A DNA stretch of 64,000 nucleotides from Buxus sempervirens (GCA_947561395.2 OX387193.1:28824276-28888275); one strand, 5' to 3'; counted from the stretch's first letter, positions 30,059 to 42,370 are shown. Notes: generated by a model not told the origin, from the sequence alone. Made by a program: numbers and translations.

Positions 30059-32857
30059 TGTGAGACATGGGAAAAAATCACCGGAGTGATCATCCCTCCG
30101 TCAACACACGGGGCTCAAAATAAAAATGGGAGAGTCGCCACCATTCATAATTTTGAGGTGAGAATGGACACCAAAGATTCAAAAGTAGGCAAAAATAGCC
30201 AAAAGACAAACTCTAGGGTAAAAATAACCCTACTTGAAAATCAAATCCAGAGATGGGTAAGGGGATTAGATTATGAACGGGGGAAGGTGTTAGGCACCCC
30301 CATTCATCCACACGAAGTGGTTGCCAAGTGTATGTTCATGCTAAAAAGAAAATAAGAAGCTTGCTAAAAATCATGGAAAAGCCTTAAAAAAGGAACAAGT
30401 GTATGATATATTCACATGAAGATCCAAATGGATTTTAAATCTTCTCTTATGTCAATATCACTTCTGGAATATCTCAAAAATTGGAAATCAAAGCACAAGT
30501 TGCTCAAAAAACAAAGTTGAATCAAATCCGGAAAATTCAGTAAAAAGTATGCCACTTGCCTTGAAATCATTCAAATATAATTTTAAATTGAACCAAACCA
30601 AATCCATTTGAAAGATTAGGGTAAATGAGAGTCTCATACAAAATTTCACTTCATTCTGATAAAAAACCTAGGAGTTATGCTCCTTTGAAGTTGCTGCTGG
30701 GGATTTTTAAAAGTGATAAGTGGGCAAATTTGGAAAATTGTCTAGAAACATCCACTACATAAAAATCCACGAAATTTGGTGTGATTGAAGTCTGTATGGC
30801 CATCTTTCAACAGAAACTAGCCTCATACAAAAATCCCTTCGGATGTGCCTTGGATGGTCTCTCGAACAGGCCCCGAAGATCACAGATTTACCCAGAAAAG
30901 TACAAATGAACAGTTCTGAGTAAATTGGCTACCAATAATTCAAATGGAATCCAAAAATTATGAAACCAACTGGATTTGAAAGTAGACTCATAAATTAGTA
31001 CTCAGAAATAAAAATCACTCGAATCGGACTTAAAACGAACACATGGCGGTCCGTCGAAATGACAAGTTCTGTACTTGAACCTGAACTGTCCACTCAACTT
31101 CGACAGAGAGGTGTCAAAAATCCGCTAGATAGAAATTTGTGAAATTTGGTGGACATAAACTAGACAGCCTCACCTTTCCCATGCTTCTGAAATCGCTCCA
31201 AAATTCATCCGGATGATGAAGTTAGGGGCGTCCGAAGTAAGGGTACAGGTGCTGTCAAGCTAAGCCATTTTTGAGTAAAACCAAATCCGAAAATTGATAA
31301 ACATGTGTGATTCGTGCAAGATGAACCCAAATACTTTAAAAATCATCCAAAAGGCATTCCAGAATTGATTGAGGCCATTTATTTGAGATTTATCACAATG
31401 AATGTAATAAACCCCAAATATGAGCCTATCCCGCCAAAATAGTGATATGTATGTGCAAGTGTAAAAAGCCAAACAAGATCAATAGCATGCATACATATTC
31501 ATCCAAATAGGGTTCTAAGACAGCCTAGGGTTCCATTCCATTATCGTTTCCCTCTGTTCTCTCTCCCTGTTAAACACGGTTCTTCAAGATAATCAAGGGT
31601 ACTTTGAATATGGAACGATCTACAATCAATCAAAAAGGCCTTATGCTACATGGGTTCTAGCACTAGGGTCAATCCCCAGTCTCGTTTCTCCTAGATCCCG
31701 CCTCCACGTTTTACGGCTAGGGGGAGTCTCGAGATACTTTGAGCCGGGGAAGGGTTTTCACACACAAAGAAGGCTTTACACTACAGAAAGGTAGAAGAAG
31801 AGATCTAGATCTAGGAATGTAAAGACAGAAAATAAAAAGAAAAGTTGAGGCTTACCTGAGTTCGGGAGGCGATTCCGCAGCGGTTTTCTTCTTCTCTTGG
31901 AGTTCTTCTTTGCGAGAATTCAAAACAAGAGTTCAGTTCCCTTTTGCTTAAAGAGGAGTCTCCTATTTATAGGCAAAGGTTAGGGTTAGGGTTGGTGAGA
32001 ATGGTAGACACAACATAATGTCTATAGCCCACCAACCTTAACCCTAAGGCTATTTCCGAGATTTCCCCTCATTTAATGAGGGATATGATGGTAAAAGTGA
32101 AAAGCTCTCGGAAAACCCTAATTTTGAGCAAAACTAGCGTATCCGGCATGTCAGGCCGGATACACAAGTACCTTAATGTATCCGATCTATGATGCCGGAT
32201 ACACTGAGGTCTACTTGTATCCGGCATTGTCCACCGGATACAAAGAAGGACACTTGTATCCGGCCTGAGTTGCCGGATACAAGGAAAAAAGCCTTTTTTT
32301 CGAATTTTAACACAGGCAATACTTATTTGCATGTAATATCGTTTAAGTAAATGTCCTCGTATTTTTTAATCTCCATTTACTTAAGATATTACATGTAAAT
32401 AAGCAAACACCCCCCCCCCCCCATTTGAATCCATTAAAAATAGTTCCAGACCCAAATTCCAAGTGAATAAAAAGTCAACTTTCCAGTTCTAGGCAAAATT
32501 CCGATTTTTCAGGTCTGGAAAAAAGGTTCAATATGTTAAAACCAAGGTATTCGCCAAGATTTAAAATCTCAAAAAATTCTTTTATGCAATAACATGGCTA
32601 AAAACCTGATTACCGGGAAAAATTATCTTGAAATCTGGCTTTAAAAAATACTTCATTTTCTGGGGTCAAAAGTCAACAAAATTCAACCGGAAAAAGTTTG
32701 ACTTTACACAAAAGATTGAATTCGGGCCTTTTCCTTTTCTGTTTTGGATTCAAATGGGTTAAGTATCTCAAACCCAATGCAAAGAATTGGAAATTCCAAT
32801 AAAATATTTCTCTCCTTCAAGATTTATCAAAAATCATGCAATTTTGGGATGTCTACA
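30059..32857 (-). repeat. 5' LTR of element B, 2799 bp
   Basis: It runs from TGTAGACATCCC at 32857 to CTCACA at 30059. It contains the palindrome array 32139-32280, a telomere-like run at 31978-31995, a TATA box CTATAAATAG (minus) at 31963-31972, and splice donor CAG|GTAAGC after 31856. It matches the 3' LTR with scattered point changes. Confidence 0.92.
32139..32280. promoter_or_regulatory. Four-palindrome array in the U3 of the B 5' LTR
   Basis: The units start at 32139, 32178, 32217 and 32256 (39-bp period). The array is identical to the 3' LTR array apart from TCCGAT for TCCGGT in unit 2 and an intact last base triplet in unit 4. Confidence 0.88.
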
Positions 32858-32935
32858 GCTGAAAATTATGCACAAATTGGCTCATCTTATTTGCAGGAGC
32901 AAGTGGCCGAGTTAAAATCCGGAATTATCCAAGTT
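32850..32935 (+). pseudogene. Scrap of a gag-like N-terminus at the edge of element B
   Basis: On the plus strand the frame MSTAENYAQIG...SSYLQEQVAELKSGI resembles the gag N-terminus of A (MNTEEHQAQA...TQLQEQVAGLAKM). Its first codons overlap the last 8 bases of the LTR (ATGTCTACAGCT). Recombination at that short identity probably joined the two. After ~85 bp it passes into A-type LTR sequence. Confidence 0.5.
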
Positions 32936-34494
32936 TGTATGGCCATCTTTCAAAAGAAACTAGCCTCATACAAAAATCCCTTCGGATGTGCCTTGGGTGG
33001 TCTCCCGAACAGGCCCCGAAGAAAAAAAATTTACCCAGAAAAGTACAAATGAATAGTTCTGAGTAAATCGGCTACCAATAATTCAAATGGAATCCAAAAA
33101 TTATGAAACGAACTGGATTTGAAAATAGACTCATAAAGGAGTACCCAGAAATAAAAATCACTCGAATCGGACTTAAAACGAACACATGGCGGTCCGTCGA
33201 AGTGACAAGTTCTGTACTTGACCCTGAACTGTCCACTCAACTTCGACAGAAAGGTGTCAAAAATCCGCTAGATAGAAATTTGTGAAATTTGGTGGACATA
33301 AACTAGACAGGCTCACCTTTCGCATGGTTCTGAAATCGCCCCAAAATTCATCCGGATGATGAAGTTATGGGCGTCCGAAGTAAGGGTACAGGTGCTGTCA
33401 ATCTAAGCCATTTTTGAGTAAAACCAAATCCGAAAATTGATAAAAATGTGTGATTCGTGCAAGATGAACCCAAATACTTTAAAAATCATCCAAAAGGCAT
33501 TCCAGAATTGATTGAGGCCATTTATTTGAGATTTATCACAATGAATGTAATAAACCCCAAATATGAGCCTATCCCGCCAAAATAGTGATATGTATGTGCA
33601 AGTGTAAAAAACCAAACAAGATCATGCATATAGATTCAACAAGATAGGTTCTAGCATAGCCTAGGGTTCCGTTCCATTATCGTTTCCCTCTGTTCTCTCT
33701 CCCCGTTAAACACGGTTCTTCAAGATAATCAAGGGTACTTTGAATATGGAACGGTTTACAATCAATCAAAAAGGCCTTATGCTACATGGATTCTAGCACT
33801 AGGGTCAATCCCCAGTCTCGTTTCTCCTAGATCCCGCCTCCACGTTTTACGGCTAGGGGGAGTCTCGAGATACTTTGAGCCGGGGAAGGGTTTTCACACA
33901 CAAAGAAGGCTTTACACTACAGAAAGGTAGAAGAAGAGATCTAGATCTAGGAATGTAAAGACAGAAAATAAAAAGAAAAGTTGAGGCTTACCTGAGTTCG
34001 GGAGGCGATTCCGCAGCGGTTTTCTTCTTCTCTTGGAGTTCTTCTTTGCGAGAATTCAAAACAAGAGTTCAGTTCTATTTGCTCAAGGAGGAGGCTCCTA
34101 TTTATAGGCAAAGGCTAAGGTCATTGGTAGACACAACTTAATGTCTAGAACCCCCCCAACCTTAACCCTAAGGTTATTTCCGAGATTTCCCCTCATTTAA
34201 TGAGGGACATGATGGTAACAAGTGATTTCTCTCGGAAAACCCTAATTTTGAGCAAACTTAAAGTATCCGGTATATCAGACCGGATAAAAAAGGGCCTTAA
34301 GGTATCCGGTACATGGTACCGGATACACTAAGGCTCACATGTATCCGGTATGAGTATCCGGATACTGGAAGGAGTACTTGTATCCGGCCTGAGTATCCGG
34401 ATACAGGTAAAAGTTTATTTTCTTCAATTTCTGTGCTGGCTTCCCAGGAGATAATGATTTTTGATGATTGTTTGTGCAATTTGGGGTGTCTACA
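32936..34494 (-). repeat. Truncated A-type LTR (first ~1560 bp)
   Basis: On the minus strand it starts TGTAGACACCCCAAATTGC at 34494 and follows the A-type LTR (16117 onward) until about TATGGCC at 32936, where it is cut. It keeps the palindrome array (units at 34263, 34302, 34341 and 34380; 39-bp period), the TATA box near 34100 and the splice donor near 33990. Confidence 0.85.
34263..34404. promoter_or_regulatory. Four-palindrome array in the truncated A-type LTR
   Basis: The four 25-bp units are spaced 39 bp apart. They are nearly identical to the array 16207-16348 read on the other strand. Confidence 0.85.
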
Positions 34495-34879
34495 CACCCC
34501 TGCTTTTAAATGTTTTGTTTTTAGGACATCTTGGAGAAGACACCTCGAGTTAGACTGATAGTGGGTTTGCAAGCTAGAAAATCCAGAAGACAAGAGTAGG
34601 ACATTTATATAGACGTATTTATTTTCTTGGACTAATAGTAGATGATCTAGTAGGATTTATGAGTTAGTTAAATTGTAGTTACCCTTTTATTTAATGAACC
34701 TGATGTAATTAAATCTTGTGGATTTTATTGAAATAGATAGATGTTTCATAGTGCACTCTGAGATATTTTAACTCCTTTATGCTTGTGAAATTAATTGCTC
34801 GATTATCATACAAGTAATGCCCCGGTCTGAGTCAAAAAATAAAAATATATATATAATGACCCGGATTTGGGGCGTTACA
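34495..34879 (+). repeat. 3' end of an LTR of the 'TGTAACGCCCC' type
   Basis: The fragment ends GGATTTGGGGCGTTACA, the complement of the starts TGTAGCGCCCCAGATCC (40346) and TGTAACGTCCCG (39907). It shares an acceptor-like TTTTAG followed by an exon-like stretch with the element ending at 45944. It was apparently the target into which the A-type LTR inserted. Confidence 0.55.
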
Positions 34880-35306
34880 GGGGGTGGCTTATGTTTATTT
34901 GAGTAGTGTAAGCCAATATCCGGTAGTAATATACCTAAAGATGTGATTTGATATGTATGATGAAATTAACTTAAGTATATAATATTATAGGGAGAAGAGA
35001 TTAATATCTCAGATGAGTGAGAAGTTGATTACATGGCCAAATGAATTGTTGAAATTCTCTTTGATTTTAAGAACATGGTGTTGGACAGCACTGAAGGATG
35101 TTTAATTAATGAAAATGTTTGTTGTCTAATTAGTGTATGACCTGAAGTTTCATGAGATATTCAGAGCTTTATGTATGAATAAAGTTTAAATAGTATAGAA
35201 TTATGAATTATAGTAGGTAAGGAATTACCATGATGAAAAGTTATTTGCTTCATTTATGTTTGGATTAATGATGAACCTTGAGTTTCTTGTGCTTGAGAGT
35301 GTTAGG
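34880..35306. other. Unassigned AT-rich DNA
   Basis: No gene or repeat is recognised. Together with 36639-37260 it formed the pre-insertion site of the hAT element at 35315. Confidence 0.4.
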
Positions 35307-35314
35307 CCTGTGAG

Positions 35315-36630
35315 CAGGGGTGGCTCAAAGGGGTAGGCAAGTGAGGCTACCGCCTAAGGCCCCCAAAGTAAGAAGGCCCCATTTTTTAAATATGTTTTTC
35401 TTAAGTTTTTGTTTTGTGTTCTTAAATAGTAAGCCGTTAAGGCCCACAAGCTATTTCGTTTTCCATTTTTAACGTTTTTTTTTTGTTTTTAGAAAGTTTT
35501 TCAAACGTTAAGGCCCCCAACTATGAGGGCCTCACATGTGGTTTACCCCTTTTATTAATGTTAAGAGTTAAGAGAGGTTGAGTCCCTTTTGAGCAACTCG
35601 TGGAAACCTTCTCTCTCTTTCGTTTTTTGAAAGGGAAAAAGGGGCTTAGGGTTTCTATGTTCTATGAAAAACAAAACACTCATCTTCTCACACCCATGTT
35701 CTCTTCTTTTTATTGGGAATGAATATTTGGTATGATATATTATTTGTTGTAAATTCAGTTAGTAAGAGTTTACAACTTGAAAATATGCTTATTGATCTTG
35801 CTATGGATAAATTAAAGGGACTTATTTCTTATTTCAAAACTTTTAGAGAAAATGGTTTCAATTCTGCTTTAGATTTTTCTAAACAAGTTGCACTGGAAAT
35901 GGAAATAGAACCAACATTTTGTAAAAAATGTATCATTCATCGGAAAAAGCAATTTGATGAAAAAGATGAAAATGTTGATGAGATTATGAAATCTACAGAG
36001 GAATCTTTCAAAGTTGATTATTTCTATTACATAGTAGATCATGCAATATCTTCAATGCAGGATAGATTTGAACTATTTTCAAAGTATGATGATATATTTG
36101 GTTTTTTATTTGGTCTTAACAGATTAAGTTCTTTTGTTGATTGTGATTTAGAAAAAAAATGTCTTGATCTTGAAAATTTTCTTAAGCATGACATGCATTC
36201 TGATATTGATGGTTTGGATTTGTTTTCGGAATTAAAGGTTTTAAAAGAAGTTGCAAAAACAAAAATTAATACTCCAATTGAAATACTTAGTCTAATAAAA
36301 GAACTTGATTGTTTTCCCAATTGTTTTATTGTATATAGAATATTACTTACTATACCTGTTACAGTTGCATCAGCAGAAAGAAGTTTTTCAAAACTAAAGA
36401 TTATAAAAAATTATTTACGAACAACTATGTGTCAAGATAGATTAAACGGTTTAGCAATTTTATCTATTGAAAATGATTTATTTACTAAACTTGAATACAA
36501 AAGTGTAATTAGTAGGTTTGCATTTAAAAAGGCAAGAAATAAATTTATGGTTTAATACTAATTTTTTTAAATAAAAGGCCTCATTTTTATGACCTTGCCT
36601 AAGGCCCCCAAAAAGTTTGAGCCGCCCTTG
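35315..36630 (+). mobile_element. Deleted hAT transposon, 1316 bp, with perfect 8-bp target duplication
   Basis: The terminal inverted repeats are CAGGGGTGGCTCAAA and, reversed, CAAGGGCGGCTCAAA. The flanking duplication CCTGTGAG is present at 35307-35314 and 36631-36638. Inside, AAGGCCCCC-type subterminal motifs repeat at both ends. It holds a shortened transposase frame. Confidence 0.9.
35713..36555 (+). CDS. C-terminal part of a hAT transposase (DUF4371/dimerisation type)
   Basis: The 280-codon frame covers only the C-terminal third of a ~700-800-residue transposase. The C-terminus has the hAT dimerisation signature (FIVYRILLTIPVTVASAERSFSKLKIIKNYLR, split around LTIPVTVASAERSFSKL). The N-terminal BED finger and the first part of the catalytic core are missing. 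It resembles the zinc-finger MYM-type-1-like plant hAT group. It cannot move the element on its own but might still dimerise. Codon use is AT-rich like its surroundings. Confidence 0.8.
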   Translation: MGMNIWYDILFVVNSVSKSLQLENMLIDLAMDKLKGLISYFKTFRENGFNSALDFSKQVALEMEIEPTFCKKCIIHRKKQFDEKDENVDEIMKSTEESFKVDYFYYIVDHAISSMQDRFELFSKYDDIFGFLFGLNRLSSFVDCDLEKKCLDLENFLKHDMHSDIDGLDLFSELKVLKEVAKTKINTPIEILSLIKELDCFPNCFIVYRILLTIPVTVASAERSFSKLKIIKNYLRTTMCQDRLNGLAILSIENDLFTKLEYKSVISRFAFKKARNKFMV

Positions 36631-36638
36631 CCTGTGAG

Positions 36639-37899
36639 AGTACTTTTTAGAAGTAGTTTAAGAATAAGACAATGCGGAAGTGTTTATTTTAATTTTAAAG
36701 ATGATATAGAATTTGTGATTATAACTAATTAAAAATAATAAGTTTAAAAAAGAATTTTTAAAGTAGGAAGTGGTAATATCTGAGACGAAAGATTTGTAAA
36801 TAGAAAATCATACCTTTATACTTATTTGCACTGATTTGCACTAATTGAAAGGCCGATCGTAATAGGATTCTTTTCTAAGATTTCTTCCGATTGCCTGCCT
36901 TCGTTTGAAACGAAGTTGTTCCATAGAGTTAATGTGAGGGGACAGAGGCTACGAGGAACAAATTAAAAAGGAATAATTTCGTAATTGGTCTATTAGAAGA
37001 TAAATTTTGTTTGTATGGGAGAAAGTTTTTAGAGTGGAAAAAAATATATAAGTAGCCATTTTTGTACCTTGTGTCTAGGAGGATGATGTCCCCTTTTAGT
37101 GTATTTGAATTACCTTGTGATTGAGTTGGTTGAATTGTGGAAACATGAGCTACGATTCCAATGACATTTGCGAAATATATGTTCTTAGTTTAGATTAATG
37201 ACATAAATGTAGTATAAAAATTATAAAAAATAAGAATGAAAACCTATGAAATTGTATTTGAATTTATCTTTGATATGTGTCTGGCTAATTCGAGGTAGTC
37301 ATTCTGAAATTCTTCAATATGTGTCTGTGTTGTCAATTGGAGTTGTTGAGTATTTTCCACAATTTGAAACCTACTGTCACATGGTACAACTCTAACCATA
37401 GATAGACCATATACATTTCATTCCAAAGTATTGCTTGCATTTATTCAACCAACAAAAATAAGTGGAAAGGTTTTTAAGAAATGTTAATTGATAGAAATCG
37501 ATGTACAACATAGGGTATAAATTGAAGGAAATGTAAACTTACATCTTTATCCATGAAAACAATTCTCCACACTTTGAATGTTGTTTTGCCTCTATTAAAT
37601 GTATGGATTTGGAATGTGTGTATAACTCTTGCCTTAATTTTCCACTGTGGCTGATACTGATGTAGATAGTGAAACGGTGTATAATTTTAAGAAGCCATCA
37701 TGTATATTTGGAAAATTAGAAAAAATGTACATTACAAATCTAATGGATTGAAGATATCATAAGACATTAAGGAAAAGATGTATTCCATATAGTACAATAT
37801 TCTTGATGCATATAATGTATTGATATCAGTGTGAAAGCTTCAAACCTGTGATGTTATAGATTGCATTCATTGGAAGATTCTAATTGATGCTCTATTTCA
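36639..37899. other. AT-rich DNA, partly Helitron-derived
   Basis: No complete gene is seen. From about 37300 on, the minus strand has degraded coding-like sequence that continues downstream of the helicase end and may be Helitron 3' sequence. I could not identify a domain. Confidence 0.4.
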
Positions 37900-38219
37900 T
37901 ATTTTTTGAAGAACTTCTTTGAAGACAACATTCTTTGTGTATCTATCTGGTTTGTCTTTATTTATTATTAACATCTTTAATCCTTCTCATGTTTTAGTTT
38001 GTGAGACTGCAACATAGAGTTGGCCATGATTAAATTCTGAATTTGGTAGGAATACACCAATTTCTTTGAAACTTTGTCCTTGGCTTTTGTTAATTGTCAT
38101 TGCAAAAGCCAGTTGAAGAGGAAATTGTCTTCTCTTGAAATTGAATGGCATATAAAAATTAGAAGGAGGCATGATAATCCTTAGGATTAAGATTTTTTGG
38201 CCTTTGTTGGTGCCTGTGA
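37900..38219 (-). pseudogene. Helitron PIF1-like helicase, C-terminal piece
   Basis: The minus-strand frame reads ITGTNKGQKILILRI, then FKRRQFPLQLAFAMTINKSQ and FNHGQLYVAVSQT, and after a TGA EGLKMLIINKDK. These are conserved C-terminal motifs of the Helitron RepHel helicase, a rolling-circle transposon protein. It is cut at 38219 by a later insertion and continues at 45950. Confidence 0.88.
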
Positions 38220-41200
38220 TGTAAAATCCTAAATTTTTGAATATAATAATATAATAAAGTAAATAAGAATATTAGAGGAATAAATTAATAAATCTGGAAA
38301 TATTAAGGGATAAATATTTAATCGAGTAATTGGAGGATTAATATTATAATCCAAAAATATAATGGTAATTAAATAAATAAATAATTGTGATTTTGAATAA
38401 TTGGAAATAAAAATAGTAACTTTAATCAATTGAAAGATTAATAAATGGATTTGACTTTAAGAAGAGTTAAATAATAAATAATGGTAAGTAGGAAGGGAGA
38501 GAGAGTTGAGTGAGATTTACTAGGAGATAAATTAAAATATGGAGGTTTGGGAAAGATGGGTATTAATCCAAGTCCATGTTATGGCCAGAATAATATGAGG
38601 AATAAATCTGAGAATTTTGGAAGAAATTCAATGGTTAAATATGGTTATAATAAAGAAAAGATATTTTAGTAATTTTCCAATTAGCCAAATTAATAAATTG
38701 AGTAATTAAATAATTATTAGACTTGAAAAATTGATTAGACATAACCTGGGTTTAATTTGAATTTAAATAGCATGATTTATAGCCTAATAGAAGGGGAGAG
38801 GGCCTATTGGTAATTATATTTAATTAGGGGCCTTAATTTGGGAAATAAGTGAGATATGAGGTGTTTAGGTAATATTTTAAAAATAGAAATTAAAAATACC
38901 ACGAAAATTGATTAAATTAGAAGTTTCTTTTGTATGGGATTTAAGAAATAAGATTTAAAATGAGAGTTAAGATAAACTATGAAAGTGGGTTAGTTGGGAG
39001 GTTTCTAGATACAAATAGGGCTCCTAATTGGATGAGTGCATAAAAGGAAGGAGTTAAGAAGATTTGAGGGTTTCTTATTAATTCAAACGAATGGAGAAAA
39101 GAAGAAAAAGTAGAACTCATGGCTAGAGAAAAATATAGAGGGAGAGAGAGAGAAAGAACTATATACTTTAAGATAGAAGAAAATGTTGCAGAAATCTTCT
39201 GACTAGTAGTCATCAAAATGCGATCTGGAGACGATCCACCATCGGATCAGCCTCAAATTTGGAAGATATTTTTTTGTAATTGATAGAGCTTTAATCTGGA
39301 GGTGGAGATAGTATTTAGAGATCCCTATAGTGGTGCAAAAATAATTGAAACTTGGTTGTACCTTGTGGGATATTGAAAAGATGGATTTTCCATTCTAAAG
39401 GTAAGTAGCACACCTTTACAACTAAAAACATGGATGGTTTCTGGATTAGCCGCTTGATCAAACTTTCGTATATTTTAGAATGATATTCTTGATATTTTCG
39501 TATGGATTTGATGGATTTATTTGAGGAATGAAGAGTAGAAAAATAAAAGGTTGATCATCTTGTTCATATTTCTATTTTGATGTGATTTTCGAATGAAAAG
39601 TTATATTTTTATGAGAAAATTTGGTTAGTAAATGTTTAGATTGACTCGGTACATTCTAACATTGATTTTAGAAGTATTGGAATTGGTTTGTATCAATGGA
39701 ATCATGTTTTGTAAGTTTGAAATAGAAAAATAAGAAATTGCGATATTTCTAGTTTTTCGTAAATTATAACAAGCGCCTGATGTTTGGCTTGAGCGCCAAC
39801 TAAGGCGCCTTGTTATAATGTAAGGCTGCCCAACCTAGTTCGAGTGCCCATTTATGCGCCTTGCTTGTGTTTAGTTTTTATTCTAAAACCTGAAAGTGAC
39901 AAGTTTTGTAACGTCCCGAACTCGGGTCAATGCAAAATAGGCAACCAACCCAAATCCGAAGTGCTACTGGACCCAAAACATGTAATTACCAGACAATTAA
40001 ATATAATTCATTCAACAATTAATATTAGAGTATGGAAGTTTATCATCAATAAAAAAAACCCAACAAGCATGGATAAAAGTGTCCTCCAAACCATCACATC
40101 AAAATAAATCAAAGTCTGGTAAATAGGTTCTATCACTCTTGCTCTCATAATCATTCAATCCATAAAATAACAAATAAGAAATCAAAAGTATCTATCATCT
40201 GTATCAACCTCAAAACTATAACTACTCAGGATAGTAATAATCCTCTGGGAGAAAATCTACAATCTCGCACTGAGTATCAAACCCCAAGTCTCTCTCTCGC
40301 GTATCAGCTGAAAAACAAAACAAAGCACGAATGAGATACGAATATTGTAGCGCCCCAGATCCGGGTCTGCCCTATCACAGCACCAACCCGTACCTGAGAC
40401 CTACATATGGGCCCAATAGAACCTGATAAACACAATTTCCTGGGCAATTACAATGTAATTATCAGAGTGCATGACTAAAGAAGTATGGAATAAAAATTTT
40501 CCATCAAACAAAAGATTTCCTGTATTACAATCTCCAAAACATGATATTTGTGTATACAAAATACAAATAAGGCAACTAACCATTCACCATGATCTCCCCA
40601 AAATATACAGACATGTACAAAAGATATCTCCCAAGAGTATAAGTCCAAAAATATTATTTACATCCCATTTACAACTTCCAAGATAAAATACAACATCATA
40701 AAAATAATCGTACTGTGGGTAGTAGTCCTCTGTCCTGAACTGAAGCTTACCCTCTATATCTGCCCTAGCATGTGGCTCACCAAATGGATCTGAAAACAAA
40801 TCCGGTAAAACAAAACACACGTGAGACTTAAAGTCCCAGTAAGCAGCAAACATGCATGTAAAGAAACAGTTTATGCAGTTTTTATAACATCATGATGATA
40901 TTCACAATTATATAGTACTAAATGCAAACCAAAACAGTTCAATCGGATATAAAAGATATTCCAATTCAAATATCTCAATCAAGTAACTCGGGTAATCAAA
41001 TCAACAAATGCGATCAAATACTGTAAACATGTCTTGTTAGGACTCGTGGTTAGCATGTCTGTAAATTAGATTAATGACCAGTATCCATTGCCACCTACAC
41101 GACTTACAGAGAGAAGCCTAGCTAGGGACATCTCAGCAAGCGGAGTACCCACGTATGGGCTGGCAAGTAGTCAACCTAACCAAGGATCCAGATTAAGTGG

Positions 41201-41469
41201 GATTCCCCACCCACTGTTCGATGAATCGCAAGGACTCCCGCCGGTTACCCGCGACGGGGGGTTGCAGCAGCCCTCTGTTCCCCAAGAAGGCCTCACTGAT
41301 TCCCCACAGTGGAATGCTATATGGATAAGGCAATTAAAGCTAACAAGCCAATACCAACACACTAATTAGACTCACTGTGGATCCACACTAAGAACAATGT
41401 CCAATTAGACGACTCATAAATCAAACAAACCATTCAATTCCAAAAGTAAAACCAGTGCTTAAACCAAAG

Positions 41470-41590
41470 CCAAGTGGAATTCCCCATCCACTACCAGTTC
41501 ATGCCAAGGGCAAGTGGAATTCCCCATCCACTGCCAATTCATGCCAAGGGTAAGTGGAATTCTCCATCCACTGCCAATAAAACCATAAGT
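41470..41590. repeat. Three 40-bp tandem copies
   Basis: Copies start near 41471, 41511 and 41551, with the core AAGTGGAATTCCCCATCCAC followed by TGCCAATTCATGCCAAGGG. The third copy diverges after 28 bp. Confidence 0.85.
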
Positions 41591-42149
41591 CAAAGCCAAT
41601 CAAACCAAATAAGAGTTTTTCAACACCGCTTTCATAAATCCAAGCCAATCAAAACGAATGTCATAAAATCCTCAAAACAAATTTTCGATGAGTGGGTTGA
41701 CCTTAAAAATCCCAAATAAGTCACTATACCAAAAATCAATGGATTCCGAGACAAAAAGTTTTGGACCTCAAAAATATTCTAAGTCTGGTTAAAAACGTTG
41801 ACTTTTCGGTGTAGAATTTTTCTAGACAAATTTACAAGGAGTTTGGGGCTCAAATTCTGGTTGTAGTCTATTGGAGGGTATAAAAATCATCTAGAATTTT
41901 CTGGGCTTCTGAATCACCCATTTGGATATCAAACTCAAAAAGTGGCCATTTTTGAAAATTGGGAAAATTGGAAATTTAGGCACGAACTAAAAAGTTGACT
42001 TTTTATTGGTTAGGAATTGGGCCCTGGGAGCATTTTTATTGGTTCCAAATGGGGGTAAAACCTTATTTACATATAAAGACTTAAGTAAATGGTGCTCTGC
42101 CGAAGGCTTGGGTTGTTTGAAAGAGGGTTGAGGAGAAAAAGGGTGAAGA

Positions 42150-42370
42150 GTTCTCAAAAACAAGCTTCAACGCACGGACGTTGAGGTTTGGACGTTCGGG
42201 CATTGAGGTAATACACAAAGTCAGCGCGCGCGCGTTAAGGAAATAAACAAGGCAACGTGCGCACGCTGAAGGTTAACGTTCGCACGTTCGCGCGCTAAGG
42301 CAATGGATGTGCGTGCATTAAGGCAATACGCAAGGCAACGTTCGCGCGTTCCCTTTGAACGTGCGCGTGC
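42150..42370. repeat. CG-rich alternating purine-pyrimidine repeats
   Basis: Motifs such as CAGCGCGCGCGCGTTAAGG, CGTTCGCACGTTCGCGCGC and GAACGTGCGCGTGCTAAGG recur every ~30-50 bp in otherwise AT-rich DNA. Such runs favour Z-DNA and hold many CG methylation sites. Confidence 0.75.

Larger units (their letters stand above)
18533..32857 (-). mobile_element. Element B: gag-only Tat-type retrotransposon, ~14.3 kb
   Basis: Minus-strand order: 5' LTR 32857-30059, primer binding site 30056-30039, leader with palindrome array and hairpin tandem repeats, gag 26460-24322, a non-coding remainder with a scrap of pol linker (about 24040-24110), polypurine tract 21346-21332, and 3' LTR 21331-18533. Both LTRs are 2799 bp and differ at only roughly 1% of positions by eye, so the insertion is young. 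Protease, RT and integrase are missing, so it must depend on another element. The flanks (AGAGT left, GCTGA right) do not match, so the ends were probably altered by recombination. Confidence 0.88.

Noticed and set aside
17006-33615. A 70-codon frame starting MAFYTCTYISLF found four times
   Set aside because: Part of the LTR U5 and conserved only because the LTRs are copies. It lacks its own promoter or a homologue outside the LTR.
16086-34558. Short frames containing CIRPEYPDT-type repeats in the LTRs
   Set aside because: Translations of the 39-bp palindrome array. 39 is a multiple of 3, so the frame repeats.
37270-37560. RPA-like gene next to the Helitron
   Set aside because: Some Helitrons carry RPA genes and this stretch is coding-like on the minus strand, but I could not match any motif with confidence.
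41088-41369. 93-codon frame inside element Y
   Set aside because: No recognisable domain. Position and composition match the non-coding tail of the LTR-type family.
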